Positions 1-6,548 of a DNA stretch of 32,085 bases are shown here, one piece after another. Origin of the DNA: Chloroflexota bacterium (GTDB lineage Bacteria; Chloroflexota; Anaerolineae; Anaerolineales; Villigracilaceae). Where the stretch lies: NCBI GenBank assembly GCA_023459215.1, contig JAEWVF010000088.1:1-32085 (forward strand), written 5' to 3'. Position 1 is the stretch's first letter. Each line of letters begins with the position of its first letter. A program made the position numbers and the translations under genes. The notes beneath the pieces were generated by a model, which saw only the letters and a list, made by a program, of their open reading frames with translations, had not been told where the DNA came from and did not search any database.

Positions 1-273
1 GAACAGCGCCGCTGGGGCTACTACACCCTGCCCATTCTCTACGGCGACGATTTGGTCGCCCGCCTCGACCCCAAACTCGAGCGCAAGACCGGCACACTCA
101 TCATCAACGGTTTCTGGCTCGAAGACGATGCCCCAGCGGATAATCCTGCCTTCGCTGATGCGCTCGGCAAAGGCCTGGCGCGCTTCACCGCCTTTGTCGG
201 TGCGCGTCAGATCGATTTGACGGCCATCCAGCCGCAGAAATTGCGAGAGCACATCCAGAAATTTTTAAAATGA
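1..273 (+). CDS. YcaQ-type crosslink-repair DNA glycosylase, C-terminal fragment
   Basis: The reading frame is open from base 1 and ends with TGA at 271-273, so about 90 C-terminal residues are visible and the start lies upstream of the window. The segment WGYYTLPILYGDDLVARLDPKLERKTGTL is typical of the C-terminal part of the winged-helix HTH_42/YcaQ (AlkX) family, whose members unhook interstrand crosslinks and excise alkylated bases. The catalytic part is not visible. The family call rests on recall of this conserved block, and exact substrate specificity cannot be inferred. Confidence 0.75.
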   Translation, partial: EQRRWGYYTLPILYGDDLVARLDPKLERKTGTLIINGFWLEDDAPADNPAFADALGKGLARFTAFVGARQIDLTAIQPQKLREHIQKFLK

Positions 274-280
274 CGTTTTC

Positions 281-338
281 GTAGGGGCACGGCGGGGGAT
301 TGACGGATTATCTTATTTGGCAAAATCCGCCGTGCCCC
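281..338. repeat. GTAG-headed inverted repeat (GGGGCACGGCGG type)
   Basis: GTAG at 281-284 is followed by a 12-bp perfect inverted repeat: GGGGCACGGCGG at 284-295 and its complement at 327-338. It fills the gap between the glycosylase and DinB-type genes. There is no T-tract, so it is a poor intrinsic terminator. A GTAG tetranucleotide 5' of a palindrome is the hallmark of REP elements. Confidence 0.6.
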
Positions 339-361
339 CACCCATGACAAAGGAGCAACCC

Positions 362-868
362 ATGACCCACCCCCTGATTGACCAATTCCGTTTTACCCGC
401 AGCGAATGGCTGCGCGGCCTGGGAGGCCTGTCCGAAGAAGAAGGCAGCCGCCATTTCGGCCAAATGAACTGCATCAGTTGGACAGTCGGCCACCTGGCCT
501 GGCACGAACAGCGCTACTGGCTGATCCGCTCGCAGGGACAAATTCTCTACCCCGAGCTGAACGAACTGTTTGCCTATGGCGCGCCGATGAACACTCCCTC
601 CCTGGCCGAAATGCGCGCCAAATGGCAAACCGTCACCCAGGCCGCCGACCCGTTCCTGGATGCCATCACCACCGCCAAATTGCAGGAGGAACTGCTGCAC
701 GAAGGCAAAGCGGTCGGCCAGACGGTCGGCTCGGCCCTGCGCCGCATCACCTACCACTACTGGTATCACATCGGCGAAATTCAGGCCATCCGGCAGATGC
801 TCGGCCACAAAGATTTGCCCGAATACGTCGGCGATATCGAAGTCGAAGCACCCTACCGCCCGGAATAA
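362..868 (+). CDS. DinB-family putative metal-dependent protein
   Basis: This 168-residue protein has the DinB/YfiT four-helix-bundle layout with the expected metal-binding histidine triad: H44 (GHLAWH) and H132 and H136 (YHYWYH). Family members are thiol transferases, maleylpyruvate isomerase-like enzymes or uncharacterised stress proteins, so the reaction is unknown here. I chose ATG 362 because AAAGGAG at 349-355 lies six bases upstream. An in-frame TTG at 317 would start inside the preceding hairpin. The gene ends directly at a bidirectional terminator, so it is probably transcribed alone or with the upstream glycosylase gene. Confidence 0.8.
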   Translation: MTHPLIDQFRFTRSEWLRGLGGLSEEEGSRHFGQMNCISWTVGHLAWHEQRYWLIRSQGQILYPELNELFAYGAPMNTPSLAEMRAKWQTVTQAADPFLDAITTAKLQEELLHEGKAVGQTVGSALRRITYHYWYHIGEIQAIRQMLGHKDLPEYVGDIEVEAPYRPE

Positions 869-869
869 A

Positions 870-895
870 AAAATCCCCGCTTCGGCGGGGATTTT
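870..895. terminator. Bidirectional intrinsic terminator
   Basis: AAAATCCCCGC, loop TTCG, GCGGGGATTTT. This is an 11-bp stem with an A-tract on one side and a T-tract on the other, placed between convergent genes ending at 868 and 904, so it can serve both strands. Confidence 0.9.
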
Positions 896-903
896 CAAAA
901 CAA

Positions 904-1227
904 TCAGGCGCGCACCATCGTCAGCAACATCTTGAAAGGCCGCTCCGCCTTGAGGGCGTGCGGTTGGTTGGCTGGCATGATGATGGCCTGCCCGGCCTCC
1001 AGGCTGAAATGCTCGCCCGCAATGGATACGTCCGCGCAGCCATCCAAGACATGCACCAGGGCATCATACGGCGCGGTATGCTCACTCAGGGCCTGGCCGG
1101 CATCGAAAGCGAACAAGGTGACATTCCCGGCTTCCGATTTGGTCACCTGGCGGCTGACAATACTGCCTTCCTGGTAGGCAACCATTTCGGCAAGGGTTAA
1201 TACTTTTGAAACGGGGGCTGTTGACAT
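904..1227 (-). CDS. Small cupin-domain protein
   Basis: The 107-residue single-domain protein has a cupin beta-barrel pattern: SEHTAPYDALVHVLDG followed by FSLEAGQAIIMPANQPHAL, the two conserved cupin motifs with His residues. Such small cupins are often sugar or metal binding or sensory proteins, and no substrate can be assigned. The start at 1227 is supported by GAGGA just upstream on the minus strand (about 1232-1236). It is convergent with the DinB-type gene and shares its terminator. Confidence 0.85.
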   Translation of the reverse strand: MSTAPVSKVLTLAEMVAYQEGSIVSRQVTKSEAGNVTLFAFDAGQALSEHTAPYDALVHVLDGCADVSIAGEHFSLEAGQAIIMPANQPHALKAERPFKMLLTMVRA

Positions 1228-1405
1228 TTTTCCTCTTTGGCGAAACGCTCACTGTTTCGATTGAAAATTTTGCGCTTTACAAGATAATGGGTGCGCAAGC
1301 TCAGACGACAGGTTTTATATATCATGAGTAGGCCATCTATTTCTGTGTCTTAAGTTACAGGCCAAAATTTAATCCTTTGTTCCAGCGCAGGATGACATTT
1401 GTAAC

Positions 1406-1434
1406 TTGAATCAGAACTTTGCAAGCTGTAAAAT
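1406..1434 (+). promoter_or_regulatory. Candidate sigma70 promoter of the Mo-hydroxylase operon
   Basis: TTGAAT (1406-1411), a 17-bp spacer, then TAAAAT (1429-1434), about 180 nt upstream of the FAD-subunit start at 1613. It lies in a 385-bp gene-free region (1228-1612) that otherwise holds only the C/G-rich repeat at 1546-1593. It matches the consensus at 9 of 12 positions. Confidence 0.5.
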
Positions 1435-1545
1435 AAAAACCAACCACGCAAATTAACAACTTATCCAGTCCAAACATTGGTTCGGCGGTCGCTCGGGTCA
1501 GGCCCGACGGCGTGAGCATGGCTCTCGAAAAGTGCCGCCGCCTTA

Positions 1546-1593
1546 CCCCCCTCAATCCCCCCATTTGGCAAAAAGCGCAAAATAGGGGGAGGC
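1546..1593. repeat. C-rich/G-rich inverted repeat, degenerate copy
   Basis: C-runs at 1546-1560 and a G-run near 1585-1592 could pair around an A/T-containing centre. The arrangement resembles the in-frame element at 2838-2909, so it is probably a degenerate copy of the same family. It lies just before the Shine-Dalgarno sequence of the FAD-subunit gene. Confidence 0.45.
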
Positions 1594-1612
1594 CTTTGAA
1601 GGAGCCGACCCT

Positions 1613-2482
1613 ATGAGTCTCTGGAAAGAATATCTCCACCCCCAAACTGTACAAGAAGCTGTGGAGGCGCTCGCCTCCGCCCCGGCCCCTGCGATTCCCA
1701 TCGCAGGCGGGACTGATTTAATGCTCGACCTGCAGCAGGGCAACCATGCTCCCGTCCACACCCTGGTCGACCTGACCGGCATCGCCGAAATGCGCGCGCT
1801 CGAAATTCGCGGCGAGAAGCTGTTCATCGGCGCGGGCGTGCCGCACAACCGCATCGTCGAATCGGCGCTGGTGCAGGAACATGCCGGCTCGCTGGTCGAA
1901 TCGTGCGGATTGATCGGCGGGCCGCAGGTGCGCAACTCGGCCACGCTGGGCGGGAATGTCGCCCACGCCCTACCTGCCGCCGACGGGACGATCGGCCTGT
2001 TGGCGCTGGAGGCTGAAGCGGAGGTCGCTTCGCCATCCACCCGCCGCCGGCTGCCGTTACACGAGCTTTTTGCCGGGCCGGGAAAATCAACCCTGGCCCA
2101 CGATGAAATCCTGGTCGGATTTTATATTCCGCTGCGCAAGCCGCACCAGGCCTCGTCCTTTTGCCGGGTCATGCGCGCCCAGGGCATCGCCCTGCCGATT
2201 CTGAACCTGGCCGCCTGGGTCGAGCGCGATGGCGGCATCATCCGCGCCGCGCGGATCGCCGTTGGCCCGGCTGGCCCAACCCCCTTCCGCGCCCTCGAAA
2301 CCGGCGCGTACTTGGCCGGGAAGCCCTTCAACGAAGAAACCATTGCCGGGGCGCAGCAGGTTTTGCTCTCCGAAGCCAAATTCCGCACCAGCCCGGCCCG
2401 CGCCACCGCCGAATACCGCCGCGAGTTGGTGGTTGTCCTGTTCAAAAACGCCTTATCCAGCGCCTGGGAACGCGCAAAATAA
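1613..2482 (+). CDS. FAD-binding subunit of a xanthine dehydrogenase/CO dehydrogenase-family hydroxylase
   Basis: This 289-residue protein matches the CoxM/XdhB medium subunit, which passes electrons from the iron-sulfur clusters to FAD. The FAD motifs are visible: AGGTDL (about residues 31-36) and TLGGNVAHALPAADG (about 111-125), followed by the CO-dehydrogenase-flavoprotein C-terminal region. The length is usual for the family. GAAGGAG at 1598-1604 precedes ATG 1613. The fused [2Fe-2S]/Mo subunit follows 109 bp downstream, so the two probably form one enzyme. The substrate (aldehyde, purine, nicotinate-like or other) cannot be read from these motifs. Confidence 0.9.
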   Translation: MSLWKEYLHPQTVQEAVEALASAPAPAIPIAGGTDLMLDLQQGNHAPVHTLVDLTGIAEMRALEIRGEKLFIGAGVPHNRIVESALVQEHAGSLVESCGLIGGPQVRNSATLGGNVAHALPAADGTIGLLALEAEAEVASPSTRRRLPLHELFAGPGKSTLAHDEILVGFYIPLRKPHQASSFCRVMRAQGIALPILNLAAWVERDGGIIRAARIAVGPAGPTPFRALETGAYLAGKPFNEETIAGAQQVLLSEAKFRTSPARATAEYRRELVVVLFKNALSSAWERAK

Positions 2483-2489
2483 AAATCAG

Positions 2490-2578
2490 TACACGGATGG
2501 AACGGATTACACGGATGAACACGGAAAATTCTAAAAAAATCCGCGAGACTCCGTCAAATCCGCGCAATCCGTGTCCGA
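2490..2578. repeat. ACACGGAT-type interspersed repeat
   Basis: The gap between the two hydroxylase genes is filled by iterated ACACGGAT-like words (2490-2524) followed by complementary ATCCG/CCGTGT words (2539-2576), giving a loose hairpin. A relative lies at 9381-9505 in the trpS leader. Confidence 0.65.
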
Positions 2579-2591
2579 CAAAGGTTTAGAC

Positions 2592-5438
2592 ATGAAAAAA
2601 TCACAACTTTCTTTTACCGTAAACGGCCAGAACCATACCCTTGACCCAATCCCCGGCGAAACCCTGGCCGATTTGTTGCGCAAACGCCTGCACCTGACCG
2701 GCACCAAAATCGCCTGCGGCGAGGCCGAATGCGGCGCCTGCACTGTCATCATGGACGGCGAGCCGGTGTTATCCTGCTCGACCCCGGCAGAACGGGCGCA
2801 CGGCAAGACGATTTTGACGATTGAAGGTCTAGCCCAGGCCCCCCTCCGTCTCCCCCCAAATTCTGCGAATTTGGGGGGAGTGCCCCACAGGGGCGAGGGG
2901 GGTGGGGGCAGTCTTCACCCCCTGCAAGAAGCCTTCATCAAACACGGCGCGGTCCAGTGCGGATTCTGCATCCCCGGACAGATTATGACTTCGTATGCGC
3001 TCTTGCAGAAGAAATCCAAACCGAGTTCGGATGATATTCGCCATGCACTGAAAGACACGCTCTGCCGCTGTGCGGGCTATCCGACCATCGAAAATGCCAT
3101 CCTGGCGGCAGCGGAATCGCTCGAGACGGGGCAGCCGGTCGCAGAACCGCAGATTCCGGCCTCAGCCACCGAAGGGAAAACGGTCGGGAAGTTGGAAATC
3201 CGCCCGGATGCAGTCGAAAAGGTGACGGGTAGCGCGATCTTCACCGACGACCTGATTTTCGAGAACATGCTTTTCGCCGCGGTAAAACGCTCGGGCGTGC
3301 CGCACGCTTTTGTCCGCAAAATCGATGTGGAAAAAGCCCGCCAGGCGCCCGGTGTGGTCGCGGTGATGACTGCCGCCGACATCCCCGGCGAGAACATTCA
3401 CGGACTGGTGACGCTCGACTGGCCGGTGATGGTTGGCATCGAGGAGCGCGTCCGCTATGTCGGCGATGCGATTGCGATTGTGGCCGCCGAAAGCCAGGAA
3501 GCCGCCAAAGCGGCGGTTGAACTGATCGAGGTGGAGTTCGATATCCAGCCGGTGCTGAGCGACGCCGTCCAGGCGCGGCAGGAGGGTCAGCCGCAGATCC
3601 ACGCCAAGGGCAACCTGCTCAAGCACATCAAGGTGCGCAAAGGCGACCCGGAGATTGGTTTTGCCGAGGCCGATGTGGTGCTGGAACATACCTTCCACAC
3701 CCCGCCCCACGACCACCTGTTCATGGAGCCGGAGTGCAGCATTGCCGTTCCCGAGGGGGAGCGGATGCTGATTTACGTCGGGTCGCAAATCCCGTACCAG
3801 GACCGGACGCAGGTTGCCCGCGTCTTGGGCTGGGAGGAGAACCGGGTGCGCATCCTCGGCCAGTTGATGGGCGGGGGCTTCGGCGGCAAGGAAGACATCG
3901 CCGGGCAGATTCACGCCGCGCTGCTGGCAAACGCCACCGGGCGGCCGGTCAAGCTGTTGTTTGACCGCCAGGAAAGCCTGATCGTGCATCCCAAACGCCA
4001 CGCGACCCAGATCAAGGTCAAATTGGGCGCGAAAAAGGATGGCACGCTCGTTGCGGCCAAAACCGAACTATACGGCGACACCGGCGCGTATGCCTCGCTC
4101 GGCGAAAAGGTGCTGACGCGCGCCACAACCCACTCGGCTGGCCCCTACAAAATCCCGCACGTCCACGCTGACTGCTACGCGATGTACACCAACAATCCCC
4201 CGGCGGGCGCTTTCCGCGGATTTGGGGTGCTGCAATCGGCTTTTGCCTTCGAGACAATGATGGATATGCTGGCCGAAACGCTCGGCCTGGACCGCATCGA
4301 ACTGCGCCGCAAGAATGCCCTGCGCGTTGGCGACGAAACATCCACCGGGCAGGTAATGCGTGAAAGCGCCGGGCTGGTGGAGTGTATTGACAAGGTGTCA
4401 GGGGCCATGTGCGAGGCGTCAGGTTTGTCGAGAGACGAGTTATTCAAGCCCCGCCTGACACCTGACACCCCGCACCTTGTCCGCGCCTGGGGTTTTGCCT
4501 CGGCCTTCAAAAATACCGGCCTGGGCGGCGGCGCGGACGATTGCTCCGGCGCAGAAGTGGAACTCTATGCCGATGGTTCTTTCCAGGTGCGCTCGTCGGC
4601 TGCCGAACTCGGTCAGGGACTGGTCACCATCATGCGGATGATGGTGGCTGAGGAGCTGTCCATCCCAGCCGGGCAAGTCTCGGTGCTGGTGATGGATACC
4701 GACCTGACACCCAACGGCGGCCCGACGACGGCCAGCCGCCAGACCTATGTCACCGGCAACGCTTCAAGGCTGGCGGCCAAGACCCTGCGCGAAGCCATCA
4801 CCGCCACCCTGGCCGAAAAGTATGACCAATCCCCGGATAACATCCGCTTTGAAGATGGCCAGGTGCGCGTCAACGGCCATTCGCTGACCATGCAGGAAGT
4901 CTACAGTGAGATGAAAGCCGCCGGGAAAGACCCGCGCGTGCTGTACGATTATCACGCCCCGGCCACTACCCCGCTCGGAACACCCGGCGATATGCACGTC
5001 GCCTTTTCGTTCGCTTCGCAAGCCGCCGAAGTGGAAGTCAACACCCAGACCGGCGAAGTCAAGGTGCTGCGGGTCATCGCGGCCAACGATGTTGGCCATG
5101 CCATCAACCCGCTCGGCCTGCGCGGGCAAATCGAGGGCGGTGTGGTGATGGGTGTCGGGCATACCCTGCTCGAAAACTTCATCACCAAAGACGGGATGGT
5201 CGTCACCGACCACATGTCGCGCTACCGTATCCCCTCGATTGTCCACACCCCGGAAATCATCCCGATTGTGGTCGAAGATCCGGTATCAACCGGCCCCTAC
5301 GGCGCGAAAGGCGTTGGCGAAATTGTGCTGATTCCCACTCCGCCCGCGATTACGAATGCCATCTACAATGCCGTCGGCGTGCGCTTCGACAGCCTGCCCG
5401 TCGATCAGGAAAAATTGCTCTGGGCGATGAAAAAGTAG
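2592..5438 (+). CDS. Fused [2Fe-2S]/molybdopterin subunit of a xanthine oxidase-family hydroxylase
   Basis: This 948-residue fusion has the small-subunit ferredoxin domain first: C42, C47, C50 and C62, then C123, C126, C158 and C160 for the second cluster. The molybdopterin domain follows, with GGGFGGKED (about residue 425), GAFRGFG (about 538) and the C-terminal GVGE whose E910 fits the catalytic glutamate. This order resembles Mop-type aldehyde oxidoreductases, with FAD carried by the separate upstream protein. ATG 2592 is preferred over TTG 2571 because it follows AAAGG and starts the domain properly. Two in-frame repeat-derived segments occur, at about residues 83-106 (between the two cluster domains) and 601-626. 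All cofactor ligands are kept, so the protein is probably functional. The substrate is unknown. Confidence 0.9.
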   Translation: MKKSQLSFTVNGQNHTLDPIPGETLADLLRKRLHLTGTKIACGEAECGACTVIMDGEPVLSCSTPAERAHGKTILTIEGLAQAPLRLPPNSANLGGVPHRGEGGGGSLHPLQEAFIKHGAVQCGFCIPGQIMTSYALLQKKSKPSSDDIRHALKDTLCRCAGYPTIENAILAAAESLETGQPVAEPQIPASATEGKTVGKLEIRPDAVEKVTGSAIFTDDLIFENMLFAAVKRSGVPHAFVRKIDVEKARQAPGVVAVMTAADIPGENIHGLVTLDWPVMVGIEERVRYVGDAIAIVAAESQEAAKAAVELIEVEFDIQPVLSDAVQARQEGQPQIHAKGNLLKHIKVRKGDPEIGFAEADVVLEHTFHTPPHDHLFMEPECSIAVPEGERMLIYVGSQIPYQDRTQVARVLGWEENRVRILGQLMGGGFGGKEDIAGQIHAALLANATGRPVKLLFDRQESLIVHPKRHATQIKVKLGAKKDGTLVAAKTELYGDTGAYASLGEKVLTRATTHSAGPYKIPHVHADCYAMYTNNPPAGAFRGFGVLQSAFAFETMMDMLAETLGLDRIELRRKNALRVGDETSTGQVMRESAGLVECIDKVSGAMCEASGLSRDELFKPRLTPDTPHLVRAWGFASAFKNTGLGGGADDCSGAEVELYADGSFQVRSSAAELGQGLVTIMRMMVAEELSIPAGQVSVLVMDTDLTPNGGPTTASRQTYVTGNASRLAAKTLREAITATLAEKYDQSPDNIRFEDGQVRVNGHSLTMQEVYSEMKAAGKDPRVLYDYHAPATTPLGTPGDMHVAFSFASQAAEVEVNTQTGEVKVLRVIAANDVGHAINPLGLRGQIEGGVVMGVGHTLLENFITKDGMVVTDHMSRYRIPSIVHTPEIIPIVVEDPVSTGPYGAKGVGEIVLIPTPPAITNAIYNAVGVRFDSLPVDQEKLLWAMKK
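2838..2909. repeat. In-frame C/G-rich palindromic repeat inside the Mo-hydroxylase gene
   Basis: A 14-bp perfect stem (2850-2863 with 2867-2880, loop TGC) is followed by GCCCC/GGGGC (2882-2894), and outer C-rich and G-rich arms surround both. It encodes a Pro/Gly-rich stretch at about residues 83-106, between the first [2Fe-2S] domain and LHPLQEAFIKHGAVQCGFC, where related proteins have only a short linker. The frame is kept. Confidence 0.8.
4394..4469. repeat. In-frame CCTGACACC-family inverted repeat inside the Mo-hydroxylase gene
   Basis: GGTGTCAGG at 4394-4402 is the exact complement of CCTGACACC at 4454-4462 and 4461-4469. It encodes residues about 601-626 (VSGAMCEASG ... PRLTPDTPH) in a loop before the RAWGFA segment. 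The same CCTGACACC word recurs in trpC and in both lipoprotein linkers. Confidence 0.6.
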
Positions 5439-5461
5439 CGTGAGATAGTATCTCGCGCTAC
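5435..5461. repeat. 27-bp stop-codon palindrome, copy 1
   Basis: The 13-bp arms (5435-5447 and 5449-5461) flank one central base and pair with a single G-U. Bases 2-4 (5436-5438) are the TAG stop of the Mo-hydroxylase gene. The core pairing is GAGATA with TATCTC. Confidence 0.8.
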
Positions 5462-5482
5462 AACAAACAGTAAAATGATTGT

Positions 5483-5518
5483 GATGCTCCGTTCAACTTT
5501 GAACGGAGCATCTTTATT
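5483..5518 (+). terminator. Intrinsic terminator of the Mo-hydroxylase operon
   Basis: A perfect inverted repeat, GATGCTCCGTTCAA (5483-5496) and its complement (5499-5512), is followed by TTTATTTC. The arms are almost contiguous, so the real loop takes a few terminal pairs. Confidence 0.85.
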
Positions 5519-5666
5519 TCTGCTTTATAGGTTAATCGTTGGGAACTTGCAGGTTAACCGCCCAGAAAGGCCGAGTATCATTACTCAAAAGAATTCGTAC
5601 CCGGCTAACGTCCCTTGGCCCACCCAGGCTTGCGGACTGCGCGTGAACAAGCTGACAGGATCAATT

Positions 5667-6044
5667 ATGAACAAACAAGCAAGCAAAATGGGGCTGCTCC
5701 TATTAATAGTTGCAATGGTGATAGGAATAGGATTTGAATACAAAACACATTTCGTCAAAAAGGCAGTCGCCAACATCCTGTATGATAATCGGGAACATTA
5801 TCTTAGCTGCGCAGAACTGCCAACATTGTCTGAAGTTGAACAGGTAGTAGAAGAGCATCAAAACTTAATTCGAGAAATTGAACAAGTAAACCCGGGATTT
5901 ATATTTGTATCGATCAACGCTCCCTGTCCGGGCAAAGGAGAAATCCTTATTGAATACCCATCACATCAAAATAGATTACAAATAGAAGAACTAATCGGAG
6001 ATAAAACGTTCTTTGGGATTCCCTATCGCGGAATCAATACCTGA
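5667..6044 (+). CDS. Small single-pass membrane protein, unknown function
   Basis: ATG 5667 gives a 125-residue protein with a hydrophobic segment at about residues 8-24 (MGLLLLIVAMVIGIGF). A polar domain follows, with a coiled-coil-prone helix (LSEVEQVVEEHQNLIREIEQVNPG) and two cysteines (SCAELP, APCPGKG). The N-terminal segment could be a signal anchor. AGGA at 5657-5660 supports this start over the longer frame from 5475, which would begin inside the upstream terminator. The gene is clearly more AT-rich than its neighbours, suggesting recent acquisition or relaxed selection. I do not recognise the family. Confidence 0.6.
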   Translation: MNKQASKMGLLLLIVAMVIGIGFEYKTHFVKKAVANILYDNREHYLSCAELPTLSEVEQVVEEHQNLIREIEQVNPGFIFVSINAPCPGKGEILIEYPSHQNRLQIEELIGDKTFFGIPYRGINT

Positions 6045-6201
6045 TGAATTACACCCTGCTATTATCTTTTCGTAGAAACGAATAGGTACCGCTCATTTAC
6101 ATCAATCTATCAATAACAAGAGAGCGTCTATTGTTGATGGGCAGTCTCTTTATTTTCTGTGCCCGAAAGATAGCTCTCCGCTTGCAGTTCCTTGCCGACT
6201 C

Positions 6202-6272
6202 ATGATCAACGAAGTCAGCATGCGCTTCAACGGACAGTAGCCCAAAAGAATGCTCTGGCAATGAAAAAATGA
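6202..6272 (+). pseudogene. Possible 3' remnant of a second Mo-hydroxylase gene
   Basis: Bases 6205-6231 read I-N-E-V-S-M-R-F-N, resembling the C-terminal IYNAVGVRFD of the gene ending at 5438. Bases 6246-6272, in another frame, read KNALAMKK and stop, resembling its end (LLWAMKK). The DNA also aligns by eye, with short gaps and an intervening TAG. This would be a frameshifted relic of a paralogue. The similarity is short and could be chance. No other coding sequence is evident in 6045-6548. Confidence 0.35.
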
Positions 6273-6301
6273 TTTAAACGAACAAACTGCAAAGAGTGTA
6301 A

Positions 6302-6336
6302 AGAGTGTTGGGAAATGTCCCGGCACTCTTTTTTTT
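6302..6336 (+). terminator. Intrinsic terminator in the gene-free stretch
   Basis: AGAGTGTTGGGA, loop AATG, TCCCGGCACTCT, then eight T. This is a 12-bp stem with two G-U pairs. It sits about 260 bp after the small membrane protein gene and just after the putative pseudogene tail, so it may be the surviving terminator of a lost gene. Confidence 0.8.
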
Positions 6337-6548
6337 GTTACGGAGTACTGCGCAAATCGTTACACCTGAATAGCCCGTTTCTCATCACATTTGCGCGGGC
6401 TATATTAGAGATTTATAAAAAGCAGTAGAAATTTGCATGTAAAATAGTCAAAGCCAAAACTTTTTGATGGATTTAACGAATATCTGTTTATACAACCAAC
6501 ACCGACCGGCAACAGGCGGTAATCATTCTCAATCAAAAGGAGTCAAGG

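Noticed and set aside
308..898. Long minus-strand open frames opposite real genes (for example 308-898, 3162-4001, 7202-8224, 26594-28072)
   Set aside because: They are antisense shadows of high-GC coding regions. They lack ribosome binding sites and recognisable domains, and they overlap proteins with clear motifs.
1355..1654. Minus-strand open frame of 99 codons across the promoter region of the hydroxylase operon
   Set aside because: No domain, no supporting ribosome binding site, and it crosses a repeat and the start of the FAD-subunit gene.
2592..5438. Mo-hydroxylase as a form I CO dehydrogenase
   Set aside because: The active-site loop signature of true CoxL (AYRCSFR) is not present; GAFRGFG is the generic aldehyde/xanthine-type motif.
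6119..6156. AAGAGA ... TCTCTT pairing as a second terminator after the small membrane protein
   Set aside because: The inner stem does not pair well, so the structure is too weak to call.
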